Assembly (NCBI GenBank): GCA_963730225.1 | Contig: CAVSQX010000001.1 | Span: 1,601,483-1,665,482 of the forward strand | Direction of reading: 5' to 3' | From: CAVSQX01 sp963730225 | GTDB lineage: Bacteria > Planctomycetota > Phycisphaerae > Tepidisphaerales > Tepidisphaeraceae | DNA length: 64,000 nucleotides | Shown: positions 40,739 through 49,795 of the stretch, piece after piece | How the letters are laid out: every line of letters begins with the position of its first letter | Numbering within the stretch: position 1 is the first letter of the stretch | Made by a program: the position numbers and the translations under genes | The notes under the pieces: generated by a model | What the model saw: the letters and a program-made list of their open reading frames with translations, nothing else | Database searches by the model: none | What the model was told of the DNA's origin: nothing

Positions 40739-43495
40739 ATGACCTATAATTTCACCGCTATCGAGAAAAAATGGCAGCAGTATTGGCTGACTAACAAAAC
40801 CTTCGCGGCCCTTGAGCCGGAGGAAGCCGGCACGATGCCCAAGGCGTATGTGCTGGATATGTTCCCGTATCCCAGCGGAACGGGTCTGCACGTGGGCCAT
40901 CCCGAGGGGTATACGGCCACTGACATCGTTTCGCGCTACCTGCGAGCCAAGGGATGCAACGTGCTGCATCCGATGGGCTGGGACGCTTTCGGCCTGCCCG
41001 CCGAGCAGTACGCCATCAAAAACAACGTTCACCCCGCCCAGACCACCCAGCAGAACATCGCCAATTTCCGTCGACAGATCCAGATGCTGGGGCTCAGCTA
41101 TGACTGGGACCGCGAAGTGGATACGACCGATCCGGGCTACTACAAATGGACGCAGTGGATCTTTCTGCAACTGTTCAACAGCTATTTTGATCCCGTCGAC
41201 CAGAAAGCCCGGCCGATCGCGGATCTGGTTCACCGGCTCCAAATCGAGCAGTATGTCGTCGCCCCCAACGGCACGGTGCATGTGAATCCGATCAATTCCG
41301 GCATGGAACAGATCGCCGGCGATTCGGGAATCGAGCGGCACTGGCGCGAGCTGAGCGTCGAGGAGCAGCGCGATGTCATCGACGGCTTGCGCCTGGCGTA
41401 CATGGACGAGGCGCCGGTCAACTGGTGCCCGGAGCTGGGAACGGTGTTGGCCAACGAGGAAGTGATCGACGGAAAAAGCGAAGTCGGCGGATTCCCGGTC
41501 GTGCGACAGCCGATGCGGCAATGGATGCTGCGAATCACCGCTTATGCCGATCGGCTGCTGGATGATCTGGACGCATTGGACTGGCCAGAATCACTGAAGG
41601 ACATGCAGCGAAACTGGATCGGCAAAAGCGTCGGCGCGGAAGTGGATTTCGATGTTGTAGGAATCGAGGACGAGGGGATCACCGTTTTCACAACCCGGCC
41701 CGACACGCTGTACGGAGCAACGTACATGGTGCTGGCGCCGGAGCATGCGCTGGTGGACCGGATCACAACGGCCGATCGGTGGGAGAAAGTTTCGGCGTAC
41801 CGGGCGGCGGCGATGGGCAAGAGCGAGCGCGATCGAATGGCTGAGGCAAAACATAAAACCGGAGCATTCACGGGCGGCTTTGCCATCAACCCGGTCAACG
41901 ACGAGAAAATCCCCATCTACGTCGCCGATTACGTGCTGATGAGCTATGGAACCGGCGCGATCATGGCCGTGCCCGCACACGATCAGCGGGATTTTGAGTT
42001 CGCCAGGGAATTCGGCCTGCCCATCACGCAGGTGGTCAAGCCGGTGCAGGGCGAAGCTCCCAATGATCGGGCCTTTGTCGGCCAAGGGATCGCAATAAAT
42101 TCACCCTTGATCGACGGACTGCCGACGGAGGCAGCGAAGGAGAAAATCACCAAGGTTCTCGCGGAAGAAGGATTGGCCCATCGCTCGGTGAATTACAAGC
42201 TGCGCGACTGGCTTTTCTCGCGCCAGCGATACTGGGGCGAGCCGTTTCCGATCGTGCTGGATGCGAGCGGCAATGCGTATGCGATTCCGGAAGAACAGCT
42301 TCCGGTGACGCTGCCGGAGATGGATGATTTCAAGCCGACGGGCACACCCGAGGCGCCGCTGAGCAAAGCGATCCAGTGGCGAAAAGTCGAGACCGACAAC
42401 GGCGTTTTTTATCGTGAGACCAACACGATGCCGCAATGGGCCGGATCGTGCTGGTACTACCTGCGGTACATCGATCCAAAAAACTCCCAACGGTTTGTCG
42501 ATCCGGTCAAGGAGCGCTATTGGATGCCGGTCGATCTGTACATCGGAGGCGTCGAGCACGCCGTGCTGCATCTGCTCTACTCGCGCTTCTGGCACAAGGT
42601 GCTGTTCGATCTGGGACATGTCTCGACAAGCGAGCCGTTTCGCAAACTCGTGAATCAGGGACTCATTCTGGGCGAAATGGAATATTGGACACAAACGCAG
42701 CCGCCGAGAAAAGTGAGCGAGGAGGAAATCGAGAAATCCCCCGGCGGCGGATTGCGCCTAAGGGGTGAACCCGGCGTCGCCGTTTCCGCGGAATCGTACA
42801 AGATGAGCAAAAGCCGCGGAAACGTGGTGAATCCCGATGACATCGTGCGCGATTACGGAGCCGACACGTTTCGATTGTACGAGATGTATCTGGGCCCGCT
42901 GGAAGCACAGAAGCCGTGGAACACGCGCGACATCGTTGGCATGAGCCGATTTCTCAACAGTGTGTGGCGAAATCTCGTCGGCAACGAGGAATCCGGTAAC
43001 TCGCTTAAGATCGTCACCGAGCCGATTCCCGATGCGCTGGATCGGATGATGCACCGCACGATTCGCAAAGTCGGATCGGATATTCAGGCTCTGCGCTTCA
43101 ACACGGCCATCGCGGAATTGATCAAGCTGAACAACGAGATGACCGCCATGTCGTTTGTGTCGCGCGATCTGGCCGAAAATTTCACGCTGCTGCTGGCCCC
43201 GTTCGCCCCGCATATTGCCGAGGAAATCTGGGAGCATCTGGGGCACCACAAATCGCTGGCCCGCCGCCCTTGGCCGCAGTTCGATGAATCGAAGCTGGCC
43301 GAATCGACGATGGAGTTGCCGGTTCAGGTGAATGGAAAGCTGCGCGACAAGATCGAAGTTCCAGCCGATGCGGATGAGGTATCGATCTTCGCCAAGGCCG
43401 CGGCATCGGAGAAAGTGGCCCCGTGGCTCGCTGGCAAAACCATTCGCAAAAAAATCTACGTTCCCGATCGTCTGGTCAATTTCGTCGTCGCATGA
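40739..43495 (+). CDS. leuS: Leucine--tRNA ligase
   Basis: Class I synthetase charging tRNA-Leu, 918 residues. It has the HIGH-type motif HVGHPEGYTA at 51-60, GWDAFGLPAEQYAI at about 80-93, the CP1 editing domain in the middle (TTRPDTLYGATYMVLAPEH), and KMSKSRGNVVNPDDI near residue 688. The C-terminal anticodon-binding and LeuRS-C domains are present to the end (VPDRLVNFVVA). The length is slightly above the usual ~860-880, with extra residues in the region following the HIGH motif (VHRLQIEQYVVAPNGTVHV). There is no Shine-Dalgarno before the ATG. It stands alone on the plus strand. Confidence 0.97.
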   Translation: MTYNFTAIEKKWQQYWLTNKTFAALEPEEAGTMPKAYVLDMFPYPSGTGLHVGHPEGYTATDIVSRYLRAKGCNVLHPMGWDAFGLPAEQYAIKNNVHPAQTTQQNIANFRRQIQMLGLSYDWDREVDTTDPGYYKWTQWIFLQLFNSYFDPVDQKARPIADLVHRLQIEQYVVAPNGTVHVNPINSGMEQIAGDSGIERHWRELSVEEQRDVIDGLRLAYMDEAPVNWCPELGTVLANEEVIDGKSEVGGFPVVRQPMRQWMLRITAYADRLLDDLDALDWPESLKDMQRNWIGKSVGAEVDFDVVGIEDEGITVFTTRPDTLYGATYMVLAPEHALVDRITTADRWEKVSAYRAAAMGKSERDRMAEAKHKTGAFTGGFAINPVNDEKIPIYVADYVLMSYGTGAIMAVPAHDQRDFEFAREFGLPITQVVKPVQGEAPNDRAFVGQGIAINSPLIDGLPTEAAKEKITKVLAEEGLAHRSVNYKLRDWLFSRQRYWGEPFPIVLDASGNAYAIPEEQLPVTLPEMDDFKPTGTPEAPLSKAIQWRKVETDNGVFYRETNTMPQWAGSCWYYLRYIDPKNSQRFVDPVKERYWMPVDLYIGGVEHAVLHLLYSRFWHKVLFDLGHVSTSEPFRKLVNQGLILGEMEYWTQTQPPRKVSEEEIEKSPGGGLRLRGEPGVAVSAESYKMSKSRGNVVNPDDIVRDYGADTFRLYEMYLGPLEAQKPWNTRDIVGMSRFLNSVWRNLVGNEESGNSLKIVTEPIPDALDRMMHRTIRKVGSDIQALRFNTAIAELIKLNNEMTAMSFVSRDLAENFTLLLAPFAPHIAEEIWEHLGHHKSLARRPWPQFDESKLAESTMELPVQVNGKLRDKIEVPADADEVSIFAKAAASEKVAPWLAGKTIRKKIYVPDRLVNFVVA

Positions 43496-43668
43496 CCCAA
43501 ACCGCACAAAGAAAAACCGCTTGAGTCCGCTGCGACAGTTCACTCGCTTCGCAAGACATGTTTATTCGCAAAGACTTGCTTGAAAACAACTTACGACGAA
43601 TGCGAATTTTGAAAAGTGTCGCATCTGTCGCACCCTCTTTCATCAACAGGAATCGGCCGACCGCCCGA

Positions 43669-45522
43669 TCACAACCCGCCCGCGCCACCGCCGCCGCCGT
43701 TTTGGCCGTTGTGCATTTGCAGGTAAACGGCCATGCCAGCCTGGATCAGGCTCTGCACCAATTCGGTGGGCACATGGCTGTCGATGCGCACGGCGCTGGC
43801 ATCGGTGCCGAACGTGACGCCGATCGGGGCGAGGTTCGGAGGAATCTGCACCGGCATCGGGAAACCGAATTGCCGCGCGTATCCGACGCCGGTGGAGACG
43901 ATCACGTCCAGCGGGATATAAAACTCCGAGGTGCGCGACTTGGGCAATTCGGCATCGACGGCCTTGAGGGCCGCGGCGTCGGAGAGCACGTCGGCGCCGC
44001 TCTTGGCGGCAGCGACCGCATCGGTCATCAGCTGGTCCGGCCCACCGGCGACGACCAGCAGCGTCGTGGGATCGACCACACCGCTGTACATGTTGAAGCC
44101 GTTGGGGCCGTACATGATGCCCATCATCTGGTTGACCTGCATGGCCTGCGGCGTATTGGCCTGCATGTTGAACTGAGTGGAAAGCAGGTCAAACTGCACG
44201 CCATCAACCGTCTTGGAATTTTCGGTTACGCTGGTTTTGACCATGTCGGCGCCCTGCATGCCCAGGGCCTTCATCATGTCCTGCTGACTTTTGAATTGGT
44301 TGATCTGAGCGGCCAGCAGCTTGGGTGCGTCGGCCTTATAGACCGTGACGAATTGGAAAAGTCCGGTCTGACCGATTGGCCCGCTAGGCGCGATCATGCC
44401 AAAAACGCTGGATTCGATCGTGCTGAACATTTCCTTGTAGGAATCGATGGTGGTCTGGATGATTTTTCCCTCGTCGCCCAGATCGGCCAAAGGCTTGGCC
44501 ATGGGACCGAGCACGTCATCGAAAACCTGGGCGACCAGCTTGGGATCCTGAATGCCGCCGCCGAAGAACAGGTACTTTTCGCTGGGCAGCCCGCCCAGGA
44601 GGGGCTTGTCGGTATTGGGAACCTGCGCCATGATTTTGCCCCAGTGGGAATCCGGCGCGAACTCGACGGTCGTTGTGCTGTTGACGCCGGTTTTTGCGAT
44701 GACCGTTCCCACGGTGACGGATTGGGCGTCCTGAACCAGGCCCTGAACGACATCAAGGGCTTGATTGACGATCGCGCGGATGGGCGCGGCCTTGGTGTCA
44801 TCGCCGCCGGAAAGTGTCTTGGCCGCCTGATCCAGAATCTTTTCACGATTGTCCGCCAACATCGGCAGCAGCTTGGCTTTTACAGAAGGCATGTTGATGT
44901 AGATGGCCGCGTCCTTTTCAGCCAGCGCCGTCGCGGCGGCGCCGGTCAACTTCATGCCATCGGGTTTCTTGGCCAGGGCATCCTTAAACGGCGACATCAC
45001 GGCGTAATCACCCCAGTTGACGACATAGGTCTCGGGCGCGTTGGCATCCTGATTCTTGAAATGAACCGTGCTGATATCGCCGTCGGTGCTGGCGACGGTG
45101 GTGTTGCCAAGAAAAGCTTTGTAATCGGAGACCGGCAAGAACATGACAACGGGCGGTTTATCGGCCTGGGCGGCATTGGCGCCGCCATCCATTGGGGCGT
45201 AGGGAATATTCAACCAGGCCACGGCGAAGTCGCCGGTTTTGTCGACGCCTTCGGTAATTCCGCTTTGATTCTCCGCGGCGGTGAGCGGGTCGGCCATCGC
45301 CGGTGCGAAATCGGTTACGCCCAATGCCTGCATCAGCGCGGCCAGCTTGGTGCTGGTGTCCTGGAGATGATTGACTTTCAGCACGACCAGCGCATCGCTG
45401 GGAATCTCATCCAGTACCGGGGTAGCGGCCGTCGCGATGGGCGAAATCAAGCCAAGAATGAGTGCGGCCACCACCGCCGTGGCGAACCGGCCCAGCGAAC
45501 TGGCTCGATGTGAAATGTTCAT
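43669..45522 (-). CDS. Secreted hypothetical protein, 617 aa
   Basis: Unrecognised family found, as far as I can tell, mostly in planctomycetes. A signal peptide (about residues 1-33, ending ISPIATAATP) precedes a ~570-residue soluble domain. The domain shows pseudo-repeats of DxxVVLKVNHLQDTSTKLA-like and VVMFLPVSDYKAFLG-like segments, as in proteins of the DUF3352 type, though I cannot confirm this. The C-terminus ends with a low-complexity Gly-rich tail (NGGGGGAGG). It has no cysteine pairs. The start has AAGGAG upstream. It is convergent with leuS and divergent from moaA. Likely periplasmic or cell-surface; no role can be assigned. Confidence 0.72.
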   Translation of the reverse strand: MNISHRASSLGRFATAVVAALILGLISPIATAATPVLDEIPSDALVVLKVNHLQDTSTKLAALMQALGVTDFAPAMADPLTAAENQSGITEGVDKTGDFAVAWLNIPYAPMDGGANAAQADKPPVVMFLPVSDYKAFLGNTTVASTDGDISTVHFKNQDANAPETYVVNWGDYAVMSPFKDALAKKPDGMKLTGAAATALAEKDAAIYINMPSVKAKLLPMLADNREKILDQAAKTLSGGDDTKAAPIRAIVNQALDVVQGLVQDAQSVTVGTVIAKTGVNSTTTVEFAPDSHWGKIMAQVPNTDKPLLGGLPSEKYLFFGGGIQDPKLVAQVFDDVLGPMAKPLADLGDEGKIIQTTIDSYKEMFSTIESSVFGMIAPSGPIGQTGLFQFVTVYKADAPKLLAAQINQFKSQQDMMKALGMQGADMVKTSVTENSKTVDGVQFDLLSTQFNMQANTPQAMQVNQMMGIMYGPNGFNMYSGVVDPTTLLVVAGGPDQLMTDAVAAAKSGADVLSDAAALKAVDAELPKSRTSEFYIPLDVIVSTGVGYARQFGFPMPVQIPPNLAPIGVTFGTDASAVRIDSHVPTELVQSLIQAGMAVYLQMHNGQNGGGGGAGGL

Positions 45523-45697
45523 CGTTGCTCCTTACAAGATCCCGCTTTGGCCGCGCCGGCGGCGCGACTGACCGTGCATGTTACATTGGCAATTCGCATC
45601 GTCAAACCGTCCGGAAGTAAGACCTCCTGTGTATGCTGACGAAGGCGAAGGGGATTTATTACAGCCGGATAGCCGCGCCGCTGAAGATTTTCCCGGC

Positions 45698-45703
45698 TAC
45701 AAT
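45698..45703 (+). promoter_or_regulatory. Possible -10 box for a leaderless moaA transcript
   Basis: TACAAT lies 8 nt before the GTG start of moaA with no Shine-Dalgarno between them; no convincing -35 is seen. No Moco riboswitch-like structure was recognised in this 189-nt intergenic region. Confidence 0.35.
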
Positions 45704-45711
45704 AGGCCTCG

Positions 45712-46816
45712 GTGCGACTACCGGTTTGGCAATATCAGCCCGCATCTTCCGGCCCGCGCTCGATCGCCGGGGTGGAGGTGCTGCGAATCAGCATCACCGA
45801 CCGCTGCAATTATCGCTGCGTTTATTGCATGCCCGCCGACGGGGTCCCCTGGCTGGGGCCAGAGCAGATTCTGACGTTCGAGGAAATCACCGAGGTCGTC
45901 CGCGCGGCCGTGGACGTGCATGGCATTTCCCGCTTTAAGCTCACCGGCGGCGAGCCCACCGTGCGCCGCGGTTTGCTCGATCTGGTTCGTATGTTGCGCC
46001 GCATTCGCGGCATCGAGGATTTGTCGCTCACCACCAACGGCCAGCGCCTGCTCGATCTGGCCGGGCCGCTGCGCAAAGCGGGATTGGATCGCATTACCGT
46101 CAGCCTCGACAGTTTGCGTCCCGATCGTTTTACGAAAATCACGCGCACCGGCGATCTGGCCGCCGTTTTGCGCGGCCTGGATCGTGCTGAGGACGTCGGC
46201 TTTGCCGGCTTGAAAGTCAATTGCGTGACGATGCGCGGAATTAATGACGATGAACTCGTCGAATTTGCCCGCCTGACTCTGCGCCGCCGGCTGACGGTTC
46301 GATTCATCGAATACATGCCGCTGGGCGACGCGGCCCTGATGGACGCGCCGCTGGATCGCCAACCCGTCGCCGTTTCGGAAGTCGGCCCCGCCGGGGGCTG
46401 CTCGGCGGCGGACCGCGGCGCCGATGCTTTTCTTGGTGAAGCCGAAGTGCGACAGCGCATCGAAGCGGAACTGGGGCCGCTGGTTCCCGTTGACCGAGGG
46501 TCGGAGCCGGGAGTGGGACCGGCCAAAGTCTATCGGCTGAGCGACGGCGCAGCGGTTGGTCGGATTGGATTTATCAGCGCCATGTCGGAGCCTTTCTGCG
46601 CCACCTGCAATCGCCTTCGGCTCACCGCCGACGGAACGCTGCGATCTTGCCTGTTCGAAGGCGGTGAAGTTCCGATTCGTGATCTGATTCGCCAGACGCG
46701 CCGATCCGATGGTCCGCCGGCAGGCGATCGCCGAGGCGATGGTCCGCTGCGTGCAACTCAAGCCGGACGTTCACAGCGGACACGGCAATCAGCAGATGAG
46801 CCGAATCGGCGGCTGA
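45712..46816 (+). CDS. moaA: GTP 3',8-cyclase MoaA, one frameshift near the 3' end
   Basis: Radical-SAM enzyme for the first step of molybdenum cofactor synthesis. The first 4Fe-4S cluster motif is Cys32-x3-Cys36-x2-Cys39 (DRCNYRCVYCM). The GTP-side cluster cysteines lie in CATCNRLRLTADGTLRSC near 296, 299 and 313. The C-terminus is in another frame: one extra C at 46692/46693 must be removed to read DPMVRRQAIAEAMVRCVQLK and then PDVHSGHGNQQMSRIGG, the canonical MoaA end, with TGA at 46814-46816. The repaired protein is 367 residues. Without repair the last ~40 residues are wrong and the ORF runs on to 46902. GTG start at 45712. The stop lies 1 nt from the convergent RDD gene. Confidence 0.9.
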
Positions 46817-46817
46817 T

Positions 46818-47523
46818 TCATCGCTTTTTCATCAACACCAGCGTTCCGGCCACCATGTCGTGCAACGCCTGCTTTTGCTGGGTCCAGCCGGCCATCATGT
46901 AGCCGATGCCGATGAGTCAGGTACGAAAGGATCTTCGCGAAGTGGCGTCCGGTCGCTCGACCGAACGAAACTCGACCGCCGTGCATGTCGGTGACTCGCA
47001 ATCCGACGGCCATTTTCCCCAGCGTGCCCTGCTGCACCGAAGATTCCATGAGCGCGAAATAGAGCCATCGTAAAACCATTTCGGTCAATTCGACGCCCAG
47101 CGACTGGGACATGAAGAGGAAAGGCAAACGTCCGCCTCGCGGACGGAACATCATGGGATTTGGCATTGCGAAGAAAACGCGCAACAAAAAAATAAACGGT
47201 ATGCCGAGAACAATGCGGTCGATGATCCAGGCACAGAATCGCAGCCAAAATCCGGCGTACCGGATTTCGTTGGTTGAATCATAATCCAGTGGGACGCCCT
47301 GAGAGAGCGGCAGCGCAGCGTCCGCCGGCGTGGCCGCGACGGCGGGAGGAGGCGACCACCAGTCAAAAATTGTTTTGGCCGCGGCCCATTGGGTCATTCC
47401 TTCCTGCCAGACCAGAGTCTCCGCACCGATCCGCGCCGCCTGCGCCAGTTGCCGCAGATCGGCCAACGAAATTGGGCCGCGCTGATGATTCGATTCCGCG
47501 TAATACCATTGCACTTCAGCCAT
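46818..47523 (-). CDS. GYF_2-RDD family membrane protein, one frameshift
   Basis: A ~234-residue membrane protein. Residues 1-55 form a GYF_2 domain (VQWYYAESNHQRGPISLADL, then VWQEGMTQWAAA) that would bind proline-rich peptides. It is followed by an RDD membrane domain: RYAGFWLRFCAWIIDRIVLG with the Arg-Asp-Asp-type start, then GTLGKMAVGLRVTD. The last segment is out of frame: removing one extra base at 46914 joins KILSYLT to IGIGYMMAGWTQQKQALHD and MVAGTLVLMKKR, the normal RDD ending, with the stop at 46820-46818. The function of RDD proteins is transport-like but unsettled. Start ATG at 47523 (MAEVQWYYA); a TTG at 47535 is an alternative. Confidence 0.82.
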
Positions 47524-47816
47524 GTTCGTCTCCAACGCTCCGTGCTCGACACTGCATTCGGTGTACTGCGAATTTTATTACCCGAGCATCGGTAAAAAGA
47601 CTCAACCGTCGCCAATTCTAATCAAAATCTCTCGATTTATCGGATGGGGCTGATGTAACCGTCGAGCGATTCGAGTAAAAGGATGCAGCAGCGCCGATAG
47701 AGATGGGGAATATCCCCTGGACTCTTTGCGCTCGGTCGGGCTATGAAAACCAGATTCTTTCACGGGGTTTTTCTTTCCCGAACAGCGCCCACCGTCCTGC
47801 AACCACGGGCGGTGCG

Positions 47817-48575
47817 ATGAAGCGACGCGTACGCAATCATCTTCTGAGTTTGGCGGTGACCCTCGCGTCGGTGGGGGCCGCCTTCGTCGCCACGCTTGTC
47901 GTTCCGGCGTTGGGAAAAACGCTCTTCATCTTTCTCGGCGCCGTCATGATCAGCAGTTGGCAAGGCGGATTGTCCTACGGCTTGCTGGCGACGCTGCTCT
48001 CAGGATTCATCTGCGCCCGATACGTCGTTCCATCACAGACCCAATCGGTTTTGATCGGCGATCCCGATGCGGTGGTGCGATGGTGCGTGTTCCTGTTCGT
48101 CGCGGTGCTGATCAGCTCCCTTCAGGCCGCCCGAACCCGAGCCGACGCCGCCCAGCGCAAAAGCGAGCAACGTCTGCGGCTGGCGCTGGACTCGGCGCAC
48201 CTGGGCGTTTGGGACTACGATCTGATTACCCGCGCCTTCTGGTGGTCCAAAAACCTGGAGGGGATTTACGGCCGGGAAGCCGACGCTTTCCCGCGAACTT
48301 ACGGCGCGTTCTTCGGCTGCATTCACTTCGACGATCAACCCGCGTTCAACCGGGCCATCACCCGAACGATCGACGAGGGAACCGATTACCACATCGAGCA
48401 CCGAATCCTTCTGCCCGACAAATCCATTCGCTGGGTCAGCACGCGCGGACGGGTGATTTTCGATTCCGCCTCCAAGGCCCAGCGGATCGTCGGTGTAACC
48501 ACCATTGTCCCGACGCCGCCGAACGATCGCGCCGACGGAAACATTTGGCCCGCCGAGTTGGCCCCGGGCCGGTAG
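47817..48575 (+). CDS. DUF4118-like membrane PAS sensor without kinase domain
   Basis: A 252-residue protein. Three or four membrane helices (HLLSLAVTLASVGAAFVATL, LFIFLGAVMISSWQGGLSYG, then VRWCVFLFVAVLISSL) resemble the DUF4118/KdpD-like membrane anchor. A short coiled linker (RTRADAAQRKSEQRLRLALD) leads to a PAS domain (SAHLGVWDYDLITRAFWWS ... EHRILLPDKSIRWVSTRGRV). It ends soon after the PAC segment with no histidine kinase, GGDEF or phosphatase domain, and the next ORF is on the opposite strand. It may be a truncated sensor kinase or a stand-alone sensory adaptor. Start ATG at 47817. Confidence 0.7.
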   Translation: MKRRVRNHLLSLAVTLASVGAAFVATLVVPALGKTLFIFLGAVMISSWQGGLSYGLLATLLSGFICARYVVPSQTQSVLIGDPDAVVRWCVFLFVAVLISSLQAARTRADAAQRKSEQRLRLALDSAHLGVWDYDLITRAFWWSKNLEGIYGREADAFPRTYGAFFGCIHFDDQPAFNRAITRTIDEGTDYHIEHRILLPDKSIRWVSTRGRVIFDSASKAQRIVGVTTIVPTPPNDRADGNIWPAELAPGR

Positions 48576-48583
48576 GTCGCCGC

Positions 48584-49795
48584 TCACATGTCCAGTCCGC
48601 CACGAAGCGGCGGGCGCTTCTTCTTCATAGCCGGTTGGTCCGGCGACGCCGTGCTATCCGTCGACGCTTCGGCTCCACCGGCCGCTTGCGTGAGGCTGAA
48701 ACTGATCCGTCGCTGCGGCGGATCGATCGAAATCACCATCAGTCGAACCGTGTCCCCTTCCGTGACCACCTCCGATGGATGCCGAATTCGCTGCCGGCTC
48801 ATTTCGCTGATCGGCAACAAACCCTCCAAGCCCTCTTCCACTTCAACAAAAGCGCCGAAATTCTCCAGTTTGGTGATGCGTCCGGTGAGCGTCGTGCCCA
48901 CGGCATATTTTTCCGCCGCGTCGGCCCACGGATCGACCCCGCGCGCCTGGCGAAGACTGAGGCTGATCTTGCCCGTCTCGCGGTCGAACCGCGTGATCTT
49001 CACATCCAGCACATCGCCGACCTTGGCGAATTCGGCGGCATTGTGCCGCCCACGCTTGAACGTCATCTCTGAAACATGCAGCAATCCATCCGCTCCGCCC
49101 AGATCGACAAACGCGCCAAAATCCATCACGTTGCGAACCGTGCCGCGGCGAATCTGTCCCTCGGCAAGCTCCTCGAGCAGTTTTTGCTTCTGCTCCTCGC
49201 GCTGGCGCTCCAGAATATTTCGCCGCGACAGAACCAGATTCCGAGCCGCGGGCTCAAATTGGATCACCTCCGCCGTCAGCCGTTGGCCGACGAATTGCGT
49301 TAAATCGGGCACATGATAAAGATCCACCTGTCCCGCCGGCATGAACGCCCGCATTCCTTTGACTTCCAATTCCAAACCGCCTTTGTTCGAGCCGGTAACC
49401 GCCGCCTCCACAACTTGCCCGACATCGAGATTCTCCCAGGATACATCCGACGCCACAGCGCCCTTGCGAGTCAGAATCAACAGGCCTTCACGAGCGTCGT
49501 AGCGCTCGACCGTGAATTCGAATTCCTCGCCCACCTTCGGCTCGGCCTCGAATTGCAGGGCCGATGCGATCCCCTGGCTCTTCCCGCCGAAATCGACGAA
49601 CACGTCATCCTTGCCTATCGAAATGATTTTCCCGCGCCGAGTTCCGTTGCCCCCGTCGGCGGCTGCGGCGTGATCCTTCTTGTACAGTTCATCCAGAGAG
49701 AGCCCTGACAACGCCGCATCGACTTCCTTGTCAAGCGCTGATTCATCCGGCCGGAATTTTGCTTTCAACGGATCATCGAACGATTTTTTCGCCAT
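48584..49795 (-). CDS. S1 RNA-binding domain protein (bS1-like, four S1 repeats)
   Basis: A 403-residue RNA-binding protein with four S1 (OB-fold) repeats at about 58-125, 135-205, 220-290 and 305-375. Recognisable strands are GKIISIGKDDVFVDFGGKSQG, GTVRNVMDFGAFVDLGGADG and GRITKLENFGAFVEVEEGLE; only the last two repeats have the classic DFGAFV/NFGAFV RNA-binding face. It is shorter than six-domain bS1 of Proteobacteria and closer to four-domain forms in other phyla, so it may be the ribosomal S1 here. The C-terminal tail is Lys/Pro-rich. The ATG at 49795 lies inside the 3' end of the TPR gene (23-nt overlap), suggesting coupling. Confidence 0.8.
   Translation of the reverse strand: MAKKSFDDPLKAKFRPDESALDKEVDAALSGLSLDELYKKDHAAAADGGNGTRRGKIISIGKDDVFVDFGGKSQGIASALQFEAEPKVGEEFEFTVERYDAREGLLILTRKGAVASDVSWENLDVGQVVEAAVTGSNKGGLELEVKGMRAFMPAGQVDLYHVPDLTQFVGQRLTAEVIQFEPAARNLVLSRRNILERQREEQKQKLLEELAEGQIRRGTVRNVMDFGAFVDLGGADGLLHVSEMTFKRGRHNAAEFAKVGDVLDVKITRFDRETGKISLSLRQARGVDPWADAAEKYAVGTTLTGRITKLENFGAFVEVEEGLEGLLPISEMSRQRIRHPSEVVTEGDTVRLMVISIDPPQRRISFSLTQAAGGAEASTDSTASPDQPAMKKKRPPLRGGLDM

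Noticed and set aside
43558..45513. 651-codon plus-strand open frame
   Set aside because: Exact antisense of the 617-aa secreted protein with a signal peptide; composition is shadow-like.
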